64,000 bases of DNA, from contig NZ_JACVPL010000008.1 of assembly GCF_018881925.1 (NCBI RefSeq), positions 1 through 64,000 of the forward strand, written 5' to 3'. The stretch is from Polynucleobacter sp. Latsch14-2. Lineage in GTDB: Bacteria; Pseudomonadota; Gammaproteobacteria; Burkholderiales; Burkholderiaceae. Below the pieces are notes generated by a model, which ran no database searches, was not told the origin of the DNA, and was given only the letters and a program-made list of their open reading frames with translations. Positions 25,637 through 34,964 of this stretch are shown here, one piece after another; within the stretch, counting starts at the first letter, position 1, and the number at the start of each line of letters is the position of its first letter. A program made the translations under genes and the position numbers.

Positions 25637-25852
25637 ATGTTCCCTGAATACCGCGAATTAATTAGCCACCTTAAAACTTCAGATCGTCACTTCTCCCATT
25701 TATTTGATAAACATAATAATTTAGACGCAAAGATTCTACGTATGGAATCCCACAAAGAACCTGGCACTCCTGAAGAAATTGAAATCCTGAAAAAAGAGAA
25801 ATTGCTTTTGAAGGATCAGATTTATGCTGCTTTAAAGAAAGCTAGCGCTTAA
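25637..25852 (+). CDS. YdcH family protein (DUF465)
   Basis: A 71-residue small helical protein matching the YdcH/DUF465 family: PEYRELISHLKTSDRHFSHL, then FDKHNNLDAKILRME, and ending LKDQIYAALKKA. Function is unknown; members are short coiled coils often under the control of stress or growth regulators. It is encoded singly after a 218-base gap. Confidence 0.85.
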   Translation: MFPEYRELISHLKTSDRHFSHLFDKHNNLDAKILRMESHKEPGTPEEIEILKKEKLLLKDQIYAALKKASA

Positions 25853-25878
25853 TTCACTCGGCCTTAATGAGCGCTTTG

Positions 25879-26226
25879 CTAAGCTTTTTTAAGAAAGCAC
25901 GCTTTTAACAGCATATTGCCCGCTTCTGTTTTGCAGTCTACTTCATGATCACCTGAAACTAGGCGGATGCCTTTGATCTTGGTGCCAACTTTGAGGGTGG
26001 TTGAAGAGCCTTTGACCTTGAGGTCTTTAATAAGAGTTACGCTATCCCCGTCAGCCAATAGATTGCCGTTGACGTCTTTGACGATTAATCCAGCCTCTAT
26101 TTCATCTGTCGCTGCCATGATTGGCCACTCATGCCCGCATTGTGCGCATACAAAATTTGCGCCATCAGGGTAGCTCATATCCTCTTGGCAGGCCGGGCAT
26201 TTAGGTGAGTTATCTGAAGTGGTCAT
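25879..26226 (-). CDS. PhnA/YjdM family zinc-ribbon protein
   Basis: A 115-residue PhnA-like protein. The N-terminal zinc ribbon uses C10-x2-C13 and C27-x2-C30 (KCPACQED, CAQCGHEW). The C-terminal domain (LIVKDVNGNLLADGDSVTLI, then IKGIRLV) is the PhnA fold. Despite its name in E. coli, it is not a phosphonate-uptake gene and no phn genes are near. The function is unknown. Confidence 0.9.
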   Translation of the reverse strand: MTTSDNSPKCPACQEDMSYPDGANFVCAQCGHEWPIMAATDEIEAGLIVKDVNGNLLADGDSVTLIKDLKVKGSSTTLKVGTKIKGIRLVSGDHEVDCKTEAGNMLLKACFLKKA

Positions 26227-26299
26227 GGTCTGAAAAGATATTAGTAGGTCAAATCTAATTCTAGTCTAGTGACCAAGTCTGCACTAGAATGGTCTGGTA

Positions 26300-28084
26300 A
26301 TGAATAAAAAGCTGAAGATCGCATTAGCCGCTTTTGTGGTGATTACCAGTCTGCTCGGTCTTGGTGCCTGGTATGCCATCTCATCGGTTAATCCAGCGCA
26401 ACTTACTCAGCTATTAAGCTCTTCCGTTAAGGAGGCTACGGGCCGTGACCTAAAGATTGCAGGCCCAGTACGTCTATCTATCTTTCCATCTATTGGCGTT
26501 TACGCCGAAGATGTTTCTCTAAGTAATGCGGCTTGGGCAAGCGAACCTGATATGGTTTTTCTCAAACGTATTGAGATGGGCATCCACCTTCTTCCGCTAT
26601 TGCAGAAGCGCATAGAGATTGGGCGCATTGAGTTAAGTGGTTTGGATGCACATTTGCAATCCAATACTGGAGGGCAGAGCAACTGGGTGCTTGCTGCTCC
26701 ACTCGCTCAGGGGGCAGCAAATACCTCATCAAGCGGCGATAGTGATAGTTTTATCTCGATTGAAAATGTTATCGTTACCGATGCTCATATTTCTTATCAA
26801 GAGGGCGCTGGATCTCAAAAGATATTTGATGTAAAGCGACTATCTTTTACGGGGAATGGTGATAAGACTGCAATTCACTTAGAGATGAAACATGCGAATG
26901 CTCTTTTGGGAGTCAAGGGAACCATTACTTCAGTCAGGAAAATTCTGAACGACTGGGGTGTTGCCCCGCTAAAAGTGGGCGTAGACCTTACTGTCGATTT
27001 GAATGGGAAGTCACTCTTAGTCCAAGGTCAGATTCAGAAGTTACCCCAGCAATTACCTAGCTTCGACATTAATCTGAGATCCAAATCCTTTGATTTAGCT
27101 TCGCTTATAGCTGGCTCTACTGTGGCGGCATCTAGCGGCAAGTCTCCTAGCATCACCCAGAAGTCAAATCATCAGTCCAAATACTTCTTTAATGAAGATC
27201 GGCTACCTTTTGATTTGCTACCCGAGGCAAACGGCAAGCTTAATGTTGATATCGCTCAACTAGGTCTGCCATATCAATTGCCTATTCAGAATTTGAAAGC
27301 CACTTTAAGATTTGTTGGTGATCGAATTGATTTACAGGACCTCAACTTTGACTTGGGCAGCGGGCACGCGCGAGGTGATGTCTACTTGAGTCAGTTGCAT
27401 GGCTCGGCTCCAGCTCTAACCATGAAGGGATTTGCAAGTGGATTTACCTTGGAGCAAATCATGGTGGATGCTAAATCTAAGGTCAGCGGTGGCGATACCA
27501 AGATTGCATTTGAGTTGAAGAGTTCCGGCACTAGCTTGCACCAACTTGCCAGCAAGGCTAATGGTAAGTTTCAAATTTCTGTCGGGAAGGCAACGCTAGC
27601 TTCTACCTTCTTGAACAAAGGTGGTGATTTTGTCATTATGGTATTAGATGCAGTCAACCCATTGCGTAAAAAAGCCAACACCACCAACTTGGAGTGCGCG
27701 GTAGCATATTTGCCAATCAATAATGGTTTGATCAGCGTTACTGATTCTGTGGGCATTGAGACCGATCGCTTGGATGTTTTACTCAATGGCTCAATTAATT
27801 TGAATAATGAGCTGATTAATCTCAATATTTACCCGCGTGAAAAATCTGGCATTACTCTGGGGGTAGATTTGGCTAATTTAATTAAATTGCAAGGCACATT
27901 GGAGAACCCAAGCGCTGGAATTGATCGGGCTGCGGTCGTTAAAAGTGCTGTATCCATTGGCTTGGGGTTTTTGACGGGCGGCGTCTCTATCTTGGCTGAA
28001 AATGCTAAATCCATGACAACCAAGTCGCAGCCTTGTAAAACGGCGCTGCATCCTTGGTCTGATATTCATGCTGGTGCCAATTAG
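26300..28084 (+). CDS. AsmA family protein
   Basis: A 594-residue AsmA-like protein, anchored by an N-terminal membrane helix (about 5-27, LKIALAAFVVITSLLGLGAW) with the bulk in the periplasm. Typical elements are GRDLKIAGPVRLSIFPSIGV with ALPSL-like helix LKRIEMGIHLLPLLQKRIEI at the start and the C-terminal AsmA_2 region (DLANLIKLQGTLENPSAGI). The family is implicated in outer-membrane lipid or protein assembly, possibly as lipid-transport bridges. The gene stands alone. Confidence 0.88.
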   Translation: MNKKLKIALAAFVVITSLLGLGAWYAISSVNPAQLTQLLSSSVKEATGRDLKIAGPVRLSIFPSIGVYAEDVSLSNAAWASEPDMVFLKRIEMGIHLLPLLQKRIEIGRIELSGLDAHLQSNTGGQSNWVLAAPLAQGAANTSSSGDSDSFISIENVIVTDAHISYQEGAGSQKIFDVKRLSFTGNGDKTAIHLEMKHANALLGVKGTITSVRKILNDWGVAPLKVGVDLTVDLNGKSLLVQGQIQKLPQQLPSFDINLRSKSFDLASLIAGSTVAASSGKSPSITQKSNHQSKYFFNEDRLPFDLLPEANGKLNVDIAQLGLPYQLPIQNLKATLRFVGDRIDLQDLNFDLGSGHARGDVYLSQLHGSAPALTMKGFASGFTLEQIMVDAKSKVSGGDTKIAFELKSSGTSLHQLASKANGKFQISVGKATLASTFLNKGGDFVIMVLDAVNPLRKKANTTNLECAVAYLPINNGLISVTDSVGIETDRLDVLLNGSINLNNELINLNIYPREKSGITLGVDLANLIKLQGTLENPSAGIDRAAVVKSAVSIGLGFLTGGVSILAENAKSMTTKSQPCKTALHPWSDIHAGAN

Positions 28085-28087
28085 TCC

Positions 28088-28435
28088 TTAAAACAGTATT
28101 CCGCTTACAAAGAGGCTGAATAATGAAATAAAAATACTGGCAAAAAATGCAGTCCAGAAGCCGGAGATGGAGAAGCCGCTGACTAGCTGAGAAACCAGCA
28201 TTAATACCAGTGCATTAATAACTAATAAGAACAAGCCCATAGTTAAAACCGTGAGCGGCAGTGTAAATAAAATCAGTAGTGGCTTCACAATTGCATTAGC
28301 AAAACCAAGCAAGAGAGCGGCCACCAAGAGTGAGCCGCCATCTGCAAAGCGTAAACCGCTAAAAATATAGCTGGCTACCCAGAGGGATAAAGAGGTTAAG
28401 GCCCACTGAACTAGAAATGGCGTAAGGTTACCCAT
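28088..28435 (-). CDS. Phage_holin_4_2-type small membrane protein
   Basis: A 115-residue protein of the PF04020 family, with about four membrane helices. Diagnostic stretches are LLGFANAIVKPLLILFTLPLT (about 41-61) and the C-terminal FASIFISLFSLF. Despite the name, members are common chromosomal membrane proteins without a shown lysis role. It is convergent to the AsmA gene and separate from the SlyX gene. Confidence 0.85.
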   Translation of the reverse strand: MGNLTPFLVQWALTSLSLWVASYIFSGLRFADGGSLLVAALLLGFANAIVKPLLILFTLPLTVLTMGLFLLVINALVLMLVSQLVSGFSISGFWTAFFASIFISLFSLFVSGILF

Positions 28436-28500
28436 AATGAACTCCTTTGAGATGGTAATAAAATGAGGGCTAACAATCCAATCTTAATGGTAACAGCGGC

Positions 28501-28704
28501 TTAATAGTGTGGCGGGATGTCATCTTTAAGATTGCCTGACCCACCACCTCCGCTACTGCCGGCCTGTTCTTTAATAGATTTGAGCTCGCGATATAAAAAT
28601 TCAATCTGTTGTTGTTGCTTGTAAACAATCTGGTTGAGTTTTTCGATGAGATCCTCAGTAAAACTGAGTTTGATTTCTAGGTTGGTAATTCGGTCTTCGG
28701 TCAT
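28501..28704 (-). CDS. slyX: SlyX family protein
   Basis: A 67-residue SlyX-like protein: TEDRITNLEIKLSFTEDLIE, then QQQQIEFLYRELKSI, a coiled coil, ending in a Gly/Ser-rich stretch and the conserved terminal DIPPHY. The ATG at 28704 gives the conserved N-terminus; the frame is open further upstream, but those residues overlap the next gene and do not fit the family. Function unknown. Confidence 0.88.
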   Translation of the reverse strand: MTEDRITNLEIKLSFTEDLIEKLNQIVYKQQQQIEFLYRELKSIKEQAGSSGGGGSGNLKDDIPPHY

Positions 28705-28720
28705 TGAATGCTCCAGTATC

Positions 28721-28942
28721 TTATTCGGAGATGAGTTCAAAACGCCCATCTTCCATTTCTGCTTGTGGTCTGATCCAAAAATCATGACTTTGCATGGATT
28801 CATAAACGTAGGCTGGTTCAAGGTTAGCCTCTATATTTGCCAGAAGAACTATTTTATAAAAGCCACCAGTCTTTTTATGTTTCAGCTTGCTGCCGGGTTT
28901 AAATAAGCCATCATCAGCCGCTGCCATTCGGGGTTTTTCCAT
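28721..28942 (-). CDS. DUF1653-like small protein
   Basis: A 73-residue protein resembling DUF1653: [19 protein letters not shown], then [20 protein letters not shown]. The family is a beta-rich small domain of unknown role. It lies 16 bases upstream of slyX on the same strand and shares a divergent promoter gap of only 33 bases with the flavin oxidoreductase gene. Confidence 0.7.
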   Translation of the reverse strand: MEKPRMAAADDGLFKPGSKLKHKKTGGFYKIVLLANIEANLEPAYVYESMQSHDFWIRPQAEMEDGRFELISE

Positions 28943-28975
28943 GTCAAAACTCTGCTTTCTCGGTATGATCTTGGG

Positions 28976-29992
28976 ATGCCAAACAATGTCCCATACTCCA
29001 TTCTAGATATATCTCCGATTCCACAAGGATTTACTGCGACCGATGCTTTGCGCAACTCATTGGATGTTGCCCAGCATGGAGAGAAGTGGGGCTATACGCG
29101 CTATTGGTTGGCCGAGCATCACAACATGACTGGTAATGCTAGCTCAGCGACCGCAGTGGTCATTGGCTACATCGCAGCAGGCACTTCGACTATTCGGGTT
29201 GGTTCTGGTGGCGTGATGCTTCCTAATCATGCCCCATTAGTCATTGCAGAGCAATTTGGCACCCTCGCATCACTCTTTCCGGGTAGGATCGATCTTGGGC
29301 TTGGTCGTGCGCCCGGCACGGATCAAATGACGGCAAGAGCGTTGCGCCGAGACTTATTGGGTGGTGATGATCGTTTTCCTCAGGATGTGCGTGAGTTACA
29401 ACATTACTTTGGGCCGATCCAAGAAGGTCAGGCGGTTAGGGCAATTCCAGGCGCAGATACCGAGGTACCTATTTGGATTTTAGGTTCCAGCTTGTATGGC
29501 GCCCAGTTAGCGGCTCATTTCGGCTTACCTTATGCTTTCGCCTCTCATTTTGCCCCTGAGCAATTGATAGATGCCATGCAGACTTATCGCGGTTTGTTTA
29601 AGCCTTCGGATAAGCTCGCTAGCCCTTATGCTGCATTTGTGATGAATGTAGTTGCTGCGGATACAGATGAAGAGGCGCGGCATCTCTTCACAAGCTTGCA
29701 GCAGAATGTAATTCGGATGCGACGCAATACTCGCGGCCAATTTCCGCCGCCCATCGACAATCTGGATGACTTTTGTGAGCCATATGAAAAAGCAACTGCT
29801 GCTCATGCTTTGCAATGTTCCGCCGTGGGCTCTTTAGAGACAGTTAAAAAAGAAATGCAGCGCTGGATGGATCTGACCGGGGCAAATGAAGTCATTGTTA
29901 CTGGTCAAATATTTGATCATCAAGCGCGATTGAAATCCTTTGATATTGCCGCTCAGGCGGCTCAGAGCTTGCGTTTAAGCCTGTCAGTCTAG
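28976..29992 (+). CDS. Luciferase-like flavin-dependent monooxygenase
   Basis: A 338-residue LLM-class oxidoreductase of the MsnO8/alkanal-type family. Key stretches are [20 protein letters not shown] at the start, [10 protein letters not shown] (about 42-51), [20 protein letters not shown] (about 74-93) and [17 protein letters not shown]. The TIM-barrel with FMN-binding and the AEHH segment are standard. The substrate is unknown. Its 3' end overlaps the convergent PIN gene by nine bases. Confidence 0.9.
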   Translation: MPNNVPYSILDISPIPQGFTATDALRNSLDVAQHGEKWGYTRYWLAEHHNMTGNASSATAVVIGYIAAGTSTIRVGSGGVMLPNHAPLVIAEQFGTLASLFPGRIDLGLGRAPGTDQMTARALRRDLLGGDDRFPQDVRELQHYFGPIQEGQAVRAIPGADTEVPIWILGSSLYGAQLAAHFGLPYAFASHFAPEQLIDAMQTYRGLFKPSDKLASPYAAFVMNVVAADTDEEARHLFTSLQQNVIRMRRNTRGQFPPPIDNLDDFCEPYEKATAAHALQCSAVGSLETVKKEMQRWMDLTGANEVIVTGQIFDHQARLKSFDIAAQAAQSLRLSLSV

Positions 29993-30409
29993 AGCGTAGT
30001 CATTGTAGTTAGCAGTGATGAGAATGCCCTGCTCGGCAGCTCGACTAGCCAGCTTTAAAACTTCATTGTCCTTGCTGATTAGGATGGAGGGTCTTACTGT
30101 AAAGGCAATATCTAAAAAGATTTGATCATCAGAATCGCGGCACTTCCATGGCGCACCCTCTATACGGCCTGCATCTATTAATTGGCTTAATGCTTGCCAT
30201 TGCCGAGTCATCTCTGTCTGCTGTTGATCTTCCAGAGAAAAGAGGGGGCGCGAGACGACATCGCTGAACTCCTCCATGGTGGCTAAGCTTGCGTAGGCTG
30301 CAAACTCTCGATTTTGCAAGGCGTTACTTAAGTTAGCCGCCCTAGGATCTTTGAAGACAAAAATATCGAGCAAGATATTGGTATCCAAGATAACGTGCTT
30401 CATTGCCAA
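29984..30409 (-). CDS. PIN-domain protein (COG1569-type putative toxin)
   Basis: A 141-residue PIN-domain nuclease. The acidic active site is seen as Asp9 and Asp15 in [11 protein letters not shown], Glu46/47 in TMEEF, Asp94 to Asp100 in [12 protein letters not shown], and [11 protein letters not shown] toxins cleave RNA, but no antitoxin gene lies next to it: the neighbour is yaeQ. It may be a solitary RNase or an orphan toxin. Start at Met1 or Met3 cannot be separated. Confidence 0.8.
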   Translation of the reverse strand: MAMKHVILDTNILLDIFVFKDPRAANLSNALQNREFAAYASLATMEEFSDVVSRPLFSLEDQQQTEMTRQWQALSQLIDAGRIEGAPWKCRDSDDQIFLDIAFTVRPSILISKDNEVLKLASRAAEQGILITANYNDYALD

Positions 30410-30418
30410 TACCTATTG

Positions 30419-30964
30419 TTAGCTATTACTGCGCCAGACCTCAGGAGTAATGGTAACTTGACCTTTGTCACTCGAGACATAAGCTTCGCCATCTTGAACG
30501 TTGATGTGAATAACCATGCTGCGCTCAACCAGTTTATTTAATTCATAAGCCTGTTCGGCAGGAATGGAGATCACCTGCAAGTTGCGAGCACGCGTAAGTT
30601 TATTGGCAATGCCATCCCACCAAATTTTGCTCGTATGCCCACCATAGCAATACACAATGACTTGATCTGATCGCCCGCATGCTTTGAGAATACGACGCTC
30701 ATCTGGTTGACCAATCTCAATCCATAGTTTGATGGCATCTGTTAAATCTTTAATCCAGAGGTCGGGTTCATCAGTATCGCTTAGCCCCTTGGTAAATGTT
30801 AGCTCCTCCTGCGCGTGTAGGGCAAAGGCAATCAGTCTGACCATCATCCGCTCTTCTGTTTCTGAGGGGTGTTTGGCAATAGTGAGGGAGTGACTGCCGT
30901 AGTAATGGCGGTCAGAGTCTGCGACATGAAGGTCGGCTTTGTGGATAGTTGCGCGGAGAGCCAT
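30419..30964 (-). CDS. yaeQ: YaeQ family protein
   Basis: A 181-residue YaeQ protein with a PD-(D/E)XK-like fold: ALRATIHKADLHVADSDRHY at the start, then HPSETEERMMVRLIAFALHA, EPDLWIKDLTDAIKLWIEIG (with the D/E-x-K motif), and RSDQVIVYCYGG. Function unproven. It overlaps nothing and is nine bases from the PIN gene; the pair often neighbours in Burkholderiales. Confidence 0.93.
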   Translation of the reverse strand: MALRATIHKADLHVADSDRHYYGSHSLTIAKHPSETEERMMVRLIAFALHAQEELTFTKGLSDTDEPDLWIKDLTDAIKLWIEIGQPDERRILKACGRSDQVIVYCYGGHTSKIWWDGIANKLTRARNLQVISIPAEQAYELNKLVERSMVIHINVQDGEAYVSSDKGQVTITPEVWRSNS

Positions 30965-31054
30965 GGCGCATTATCGCCTTTAAAACCGAGTCCAAACCCC
31001 TAGGGTATGATTTTGTTTAAAATACCACTTAATTTCTGTGTATCGTAGAGTCCC

Positions 31055-32668
31055 ATGATCCGTATTACTGAACTGCGCTTACCTATTGAGCACCCGCCTG
31101 AGGCGGTGGAGGCTGCAATTTTGAAGCGTCTACATTTAGACCCAAAAGATTTACATCACTTTACTGTTTTTAAGCGTAGCTACGATGCCAGGAAAAATGT
31201 TGCGCTAGCATTTATTTACACCATTGATCTCTCTGTTAAAGATGAGGAAGGTGTATTGAAGCAATTTTCAAATGACATTCATATTAGACTCTCACCTGAC
31301 ACAAGTTATCACTTCGTTGCCAAGGCGCCAGAGAGCATTCAGTCTGGAAAGCTCCTCCGACCAGTAGTGATTGGTTTTGGGCCCTGCGGAATATTCGCTG
31401 CTCTTGTTCTAGCGCAAATGGGATTTAAACCCATCGTGCTCGAGAGGGGCAAAAAAGTTCGTGAGCGCACTCAAGACACTTGGGGATTGTGGCGTAAAAA
31501 TGTCCTCAATCCAGAATCCAATGTGCAGTTTGGTGAAGGTGGAGCGGGTACATTTTCAGACGGTAAGCTTTGGAGTCAAATTAAGGATCCAAAGTTCTAC
31601 GGTCGCAAGGTATTGAATGAATTTGTAAAAGCTGGGGCGCCAGAAGAAATTTTATATGTTGCCAAACCTCATATCGGCACATTCCGCTTAGTAGGGATGG
31701 TTGAAAAAATTCGGGAAGAAATTATTTCCTTGGGTGGCGAGATTCGCTTCTCCCAAAAGGTGGTTGGCTTTGATATTGAGAATGATCAAATTCAGGGCGT
31801 CAAAATTGAAGGTCACGATGACCTGCCGGCTAATCATGTAGTTCTCGCCCTTGGGCATAGTGCTCGCGATACCTTTCAAGTATTACATGCCGCCGGAGTG
31901 TATATGGAAGCTAAGCCGTTCTCGGTTGGTTTTCGTATAGAGCATCCCCAATCACTTATTGATAAAGCCCGTTTAGGTCCGCATGCTGGTAACCCTATGA
32001 TTGGCGCTGCTGACTATAAGTTAGTGCATCACGCTAAAAATGGCCGCTCGGTTTATAGCTTTTGCATGTGCCCAGGCGGTACAGTCGTTGCGGCTACCTC
32101 GGAGCCAAATCGTGTAGTTACAAATGGGATGAGTCAGTACTCTCGGAATGAGCGTAACGCAAATGCTGGGATCGTTGTTGGCATTACCCCTGATGATTAT
32201 CCTGGCGGGGCGATGGCTGGTATTGAATTTCAACGAGCGATTGAATCCAAAGCGTATATTCTTGGTGGCTCGACATATGAAGCTCCCGGCCAGTTGGTTG
32301 GAGACTTTTTGGCAGGCAAGACTTCAACTGAGTTCGGCAGTGTTACGCCCTCGTACAAGCCTGGTGTTCATTTAACGGATTTAGCAGACAGCTTGCCACC
32401 CTATGCTATTGAGGCAATCAGAGAGGCAATCCCCGCCTTTGAAAAGCAAATCAAAGGGTTTTCCATGAAAGATGCGGTTTTAACGGGTGTGGAGACCAGA
32501 ACTTCTTCGCCATTGCGCATTACACGAGGTCCAAATTTTCAAAGTTTGAACGTCAAGGGTCTGTATCCTGCAGGTGAGGGCGCTGGGTATGCTGGTGGAA
32601 TCTTGTCGGCAGGCGTCGATGGGATTAAAGTGGCAGAAGCAGTCGCGCTTGATTGTCTTTCTCAATAA
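31055..32668 (+). CDS. FAD-dependent dehydrogenase (COG2509)
   Basis: A 537-residue flavoprotein. The N-terminal 100 residues are a small domain typical for this group (MIRITELRLPIEHPPEAVE). The FAD-binding motif GFGPCGIFAALVLAQMG follows at about 107-123 with the acidic end of strand 2 (VLERGKKV). NVQFGEGGAGTFSDGKLW and the C-terminal GLYPAGEGAGYAGGILSAG complete the fold. The reaction is unknown. Its stop is 26 bases from the hemN start, so both may share a transcript. Confidence 0.9.
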   Translation: MIRITELRLPIEHPPEAVEAAILKRLHLDPKDLHHFTVFKRSYDARKNVALAFIYTIDLSVKDEEGVLKQFSNDIHIRLSPDTSYHFVAKAPESIQSGKLLRPVVIGFGPCGIFAALVLAQMGFKPIVLERGKKVRERTQDTWGLWRKNVLNPESNVQFGEGGAGTFSDGKLWSQIKDPKFYGRKVLNEFVKAGAPEEILYVAKPHIGTFRLVGMVEKIREEIISLGGEIRFSQKVVGFDIENDQIQGVKIEGHDDLPANHVVLALGHSARDTFQVLHAAGVYMEAKPFSVGFRIEHPQSLIDKARLGPHAGNPMIGAADYKLVHHAKNGRSVYSFCMCPGGTVVAATSEPNRVVTNGMSQYSRNERNANAGIVVGITPDDYPGGAMAGIEFQRAIESKAYILGGSTYEAPGQLVGDFLAGKTSTEFGSVTPSYKPGVHLTDLADSLPPYAIEAIREAIPAFEKQIKGFSMKDAVLTGVETRTSSPLRITRGPNFQSLNVKGLYPAGEGAGYAGGILSAGVDGIKVAEAVALDCLSQ

Positions 32669-32694
32669 TTCTCATTTAATATTGATTCGTCTTT

Positions 32695-34110
32695 ATGGGT
32701 ATAGCAGTGGTTAATTCCTCAAATAATGAAGTAGAAGTGTTATTCCACCCAGAGCTTTTGCAAAAGTTCGATATTAATGGTCCGCGCTATACCTCATATC
32801 CAAGCGCTGATCGCTTTCATAACGAATTCGCCGAGGCAGACTATTTAGGTGCACTACAACGTGTTGCTAAAGTTGATGAGCCTTTATCGCTTTATTTTCA
32901 TTTGCCCTTTTGCCCCAACATTTGTTACTACTGTGGTTGCAATAAAATTATTACTAAAGATCACGGTCGTAGCGCTAAATACATTAAGTACGTAGCCAAA
33001 GAAATGGCTATGGTTACGGCGGTAATGGGAGCCCAGAAAAAAATTCCCATTACCCAATTGCATTGGGGTGGTGGCACACCGACTTTCTTGTCGCATGAAG
33101 AGATGACTGAGCTGATGTTCCATACGCGTGAACATTTTGACTTACTTCCAGGCGGGGAATACTCGATTGAGATTGATCCACGCCGCGTTACCGAGGCGGA
33201 CATTAAATTATTATCTGAGCTCGGATTTAATCGAATTAGCCTGGGAGTTCAGGACTTTAATTTAGCGGTGCAAGAGGCAGTGCATCGTGTTCAAACTGTT
33301 GAGGAAACTCGTGCGGTTATGGACTGGTCCAGAAAGTATGGTTTTAAATCTAGAAGTGTGGATTTAATCTATGGGTTACCAAAGCAAACGCCTGAGACAT
33401 TTAAAGAAACAGTGGATTTAGTGTTGCAAATGAATCCCGATAGGTTATCTGTCTACAATTACGCTCATCTGCCACACATCTTTAAGCCACAGCGCAGAAT
33501 TTCTGAGGCGGAATTACCGCCCGCTGCCGATAAGCTCACTATTCTCTCAAATACGATTGAGCGCCTTGGTCAGGCTGGTTATGTCTTTATTGGTATGGAT
33601 CATTTTGCTCAGCCCGATGACGAGTTGGCCATTGCTCAAAAAGAGGGTAAGTTGCATCGCAACTTCCAAGGCTACTCAACTCAAGCCGAGTGTGACTTAT
33701 TAGCTTTTGGTATTTCTTCGATTGGTAAGGTTGATGATTGCTATTCTCAAAACGTGAGAACCTTAGATGAGTATTACGCTGCAATTGATGATGGTCATCT
33801 GCCTACTCTAAGGGGTATGCGTTTAGATAAAGACGATCTATTGCGTCGCGAACTCATTGGGGAGTTAATGTGCCAATTTGCACTCGATACTGAGCAATTC
33901 GCAAAAGATCATGGGATTGAATTTTCTAAGTACTTCAAAGTAGAACTTGAGGAGCTCAAGGGCTTGGAAGATGCTGGGCTTCTTGAGTGGCAGGGCTCTC
34001 GAATGGTGGTGCCTATTAAAGGTCGCCTACTTGCTAGGCGCGTAGCCATGACCTTTGATCGTCATTTACGAGAATCTCAAGCACGCGGAACTTATTCGAA
34101 AGTCCTATAA
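32695..34110 (+). CDS. hemN: Oxygen-independent coproporphyrinogen III oxidase
   Basis: A 471-residue radical SAM enzyme that oxidatively decarboxylates coproporphyrinogen III to protoporphyrinogen IX without oxygen, in haem synthesis. The cluster-binding cysteines C73, C77 and C80 lie in FCPNICYYCGC, with the HemN-specific Cys82. LHWGGGTPTFL (about 122-132), RISLGVQDFN and the C-terminal HemN domain are complete. The length is typical of true HemN, not HemW. Two FNR-type boxes lie downstream, in front of ompW. Confidence 0.95.
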   Translation: MGIAVVNSSNNEVEVLFHPELLQKFDINGPRYTSYPSADRFHNEFAEADYLGALQRVAKVDEPLSLYFHLPFCPNICYYCGCNKIITKDHGRSAKYIKYVAKEMAMVTAVMGAQKKIPITQLHWGGGTPTFLSHEEMTELMFHTREHFDLLPGGEYSIEIDPRRVTEADIKLLSELGFNRISLGVQDFNLAVQEAVHRVQTVEETRAVMDWSRKYGFKSRSVDLIYGLPKQTPETFKETVDLVLQMNPDRLSVYNYAHLPHIFKPQRRISEAELPPAADKLTILSNTIERLGQAGYVFIGMDHFAQPDDELAIAQKEGKLHRNFQGYSTQAECDLLAFGISSIGKVDDCYSQNVRTLDEYYAAIDDGHLPTLRGMRLDKDDLLRRELIGELMCQFALDTEQFAKDHGIEFSKYFKVELEELKGLEDAGLLEWQGSRMVVPIKGRLLARRVAMTFDRHLRESQARGTYSKVL

Positions 34111-34131
34111 AAATATCAAAAGTTGCCTAGT

Positions 34132-34145
34132 TTGATGTAGATCAA
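34132..34145. promoter_or_regulatory. FNR/Anr box 1 upstream of ompW
   Basis: TTGATGTAGATCAA is a perfect match to the TTGAT-N4-ATCAA binding site for FNR/Anr-type oxygen regulators. It lies 22 bases after the hemN stop and about 135 bases before the ompW start. Confidence 0.7.
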
Positions 34146-34203
34146 AAACTCCACAAAAGATTGTTGCTTTTAAGCAAGCGTTGATAAATTAATGACAGTG
34201 GGT

Positions 34204-34217
34204 TTGATACAAGTCAA
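34204..34217. promoter_or_regulatory. FNR/Anr box 2 upstream of ompW
   Basis: TTGATACAAGTCAA matches nine of ten defined positions of the FNR box and lies 72 bases after box 1, about 60 bases before the ompW start. Confidence 0.5.
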
Positions 34218-34279
34218 ATCCATTTCCTCCTCCCAATTTGAAAATGAATCCATCAAATTGAAAAAAAGAGGGAAATATC

Positions 34280-34903
34280 ATGCGTCTCAAATCACTAGTG
34301 GTGGCTATGGCAGCTGTAGCTTCATTGGCACCGGCTGCTTCTCAGGCCCAGTCATCCAGCGAAAATCCATGGATGGTGCGTGTACGTGCAACAGACTTAA
34401 TTTGGCAGAATGGCCAGACCAATGCTGTCAGTACGCTCAATGTTAAGGCGGAAAATAAAGTTATTCCAGAATTCGACGTTTCCTATTTCTTTACGAAAAA
34501 TATTGCAACTGAATTGGTTTTGACTTACCCACAAGCGATTCAAATTAATGCTGGCAGTAGCAAGCTTGGAACCATTAAAGCACTTCCACCATCACTCTTA
34601 CTGCAGTACCACTTCACTGAATTGGGTGCATTTAAGCCTTATGTTGGCGCTGGTATCAATTACACTATTTTTAGTAGTCGTAGCAATTTGGGTAATGGAA
34701 CCTATTCTGTGGCTAGCTCTAGCACTGGCTTTGCTGGTCAAGTGGGCGCTGACTATATGTTCGATAAGAACTGGGGTCTGAATATTGATGTTAAATACAT
34801 CACGATGGCCACTGATGTTACGGTGGTTTCTTCAGGTGCTAATGCGGGTAAGTTAACCCTCAACCCATGGACACCGTCTATAGGTGTGACATACAAGTTC
34901 TAG
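34280..34903 (+). CDS. ompW: OmpW family outer membrane protein
   Basis: A 207-residue eight-stranded beta-barrel porin-like protein. It has a signal peptide (about 1-23, ending ASQAQ) and alternating beta strands: NPWMVRVRATDL at the start, LLQYHFTELGAFKPYVGAGI in the middle, and DKNWGLNIDVKYI, WTPSIGVTYKF at the end with the terminal Phe needed for barrel insertion. In E. coli ompW is controlled by FNR and forms a narrow hydrophobic channel. Here two FNR-type sites stand upstream and a strong terminator follows. Confidence 0.92.
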   Translation: MRLKSLVVAMAAVASLAPAASQAQSSSENPWMVRVRATDLIWQNGQTNAVSTLNVKAENKVIPEFDVSYFFTKNIATELVLTYPQAIQINAGSSKLGTIKALPPSLLLQYHFTELGAFKPYVGAGINYTIFSSRSNLGNGTYSVASSSTGFAGQVGADYMFDKNWGLNIDVKYITMATDVTVVSSGANAGKLTLNPWTPSIGVTYKF

Positions 34904-34927
34904 GAATTCAGTTCTTGGTTCTTGGGG

Positions 34928-34956
34928 TAGGGCTCCTGAAGGAGCCCTATTTTTTT
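34928..34956 (+). terminator. Rho-independent terminator after ompW
   Basis: Perfect nine-base stem TAGGGCTCC/GGAGCCCTA with loop TGAA followed by a run of T residues, 25 bases after the ompW stop. Confidence 0.9.
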
Positions 34957-34964
34957 CATCTTTT

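Noticed and set aside
29984..30964. PIN protein and YaeQ as a toxin-antitoxin pair
   Set aside because: YaeQ is a widely conserved fold not known as an antitoxin; no overlap or operator is seen.
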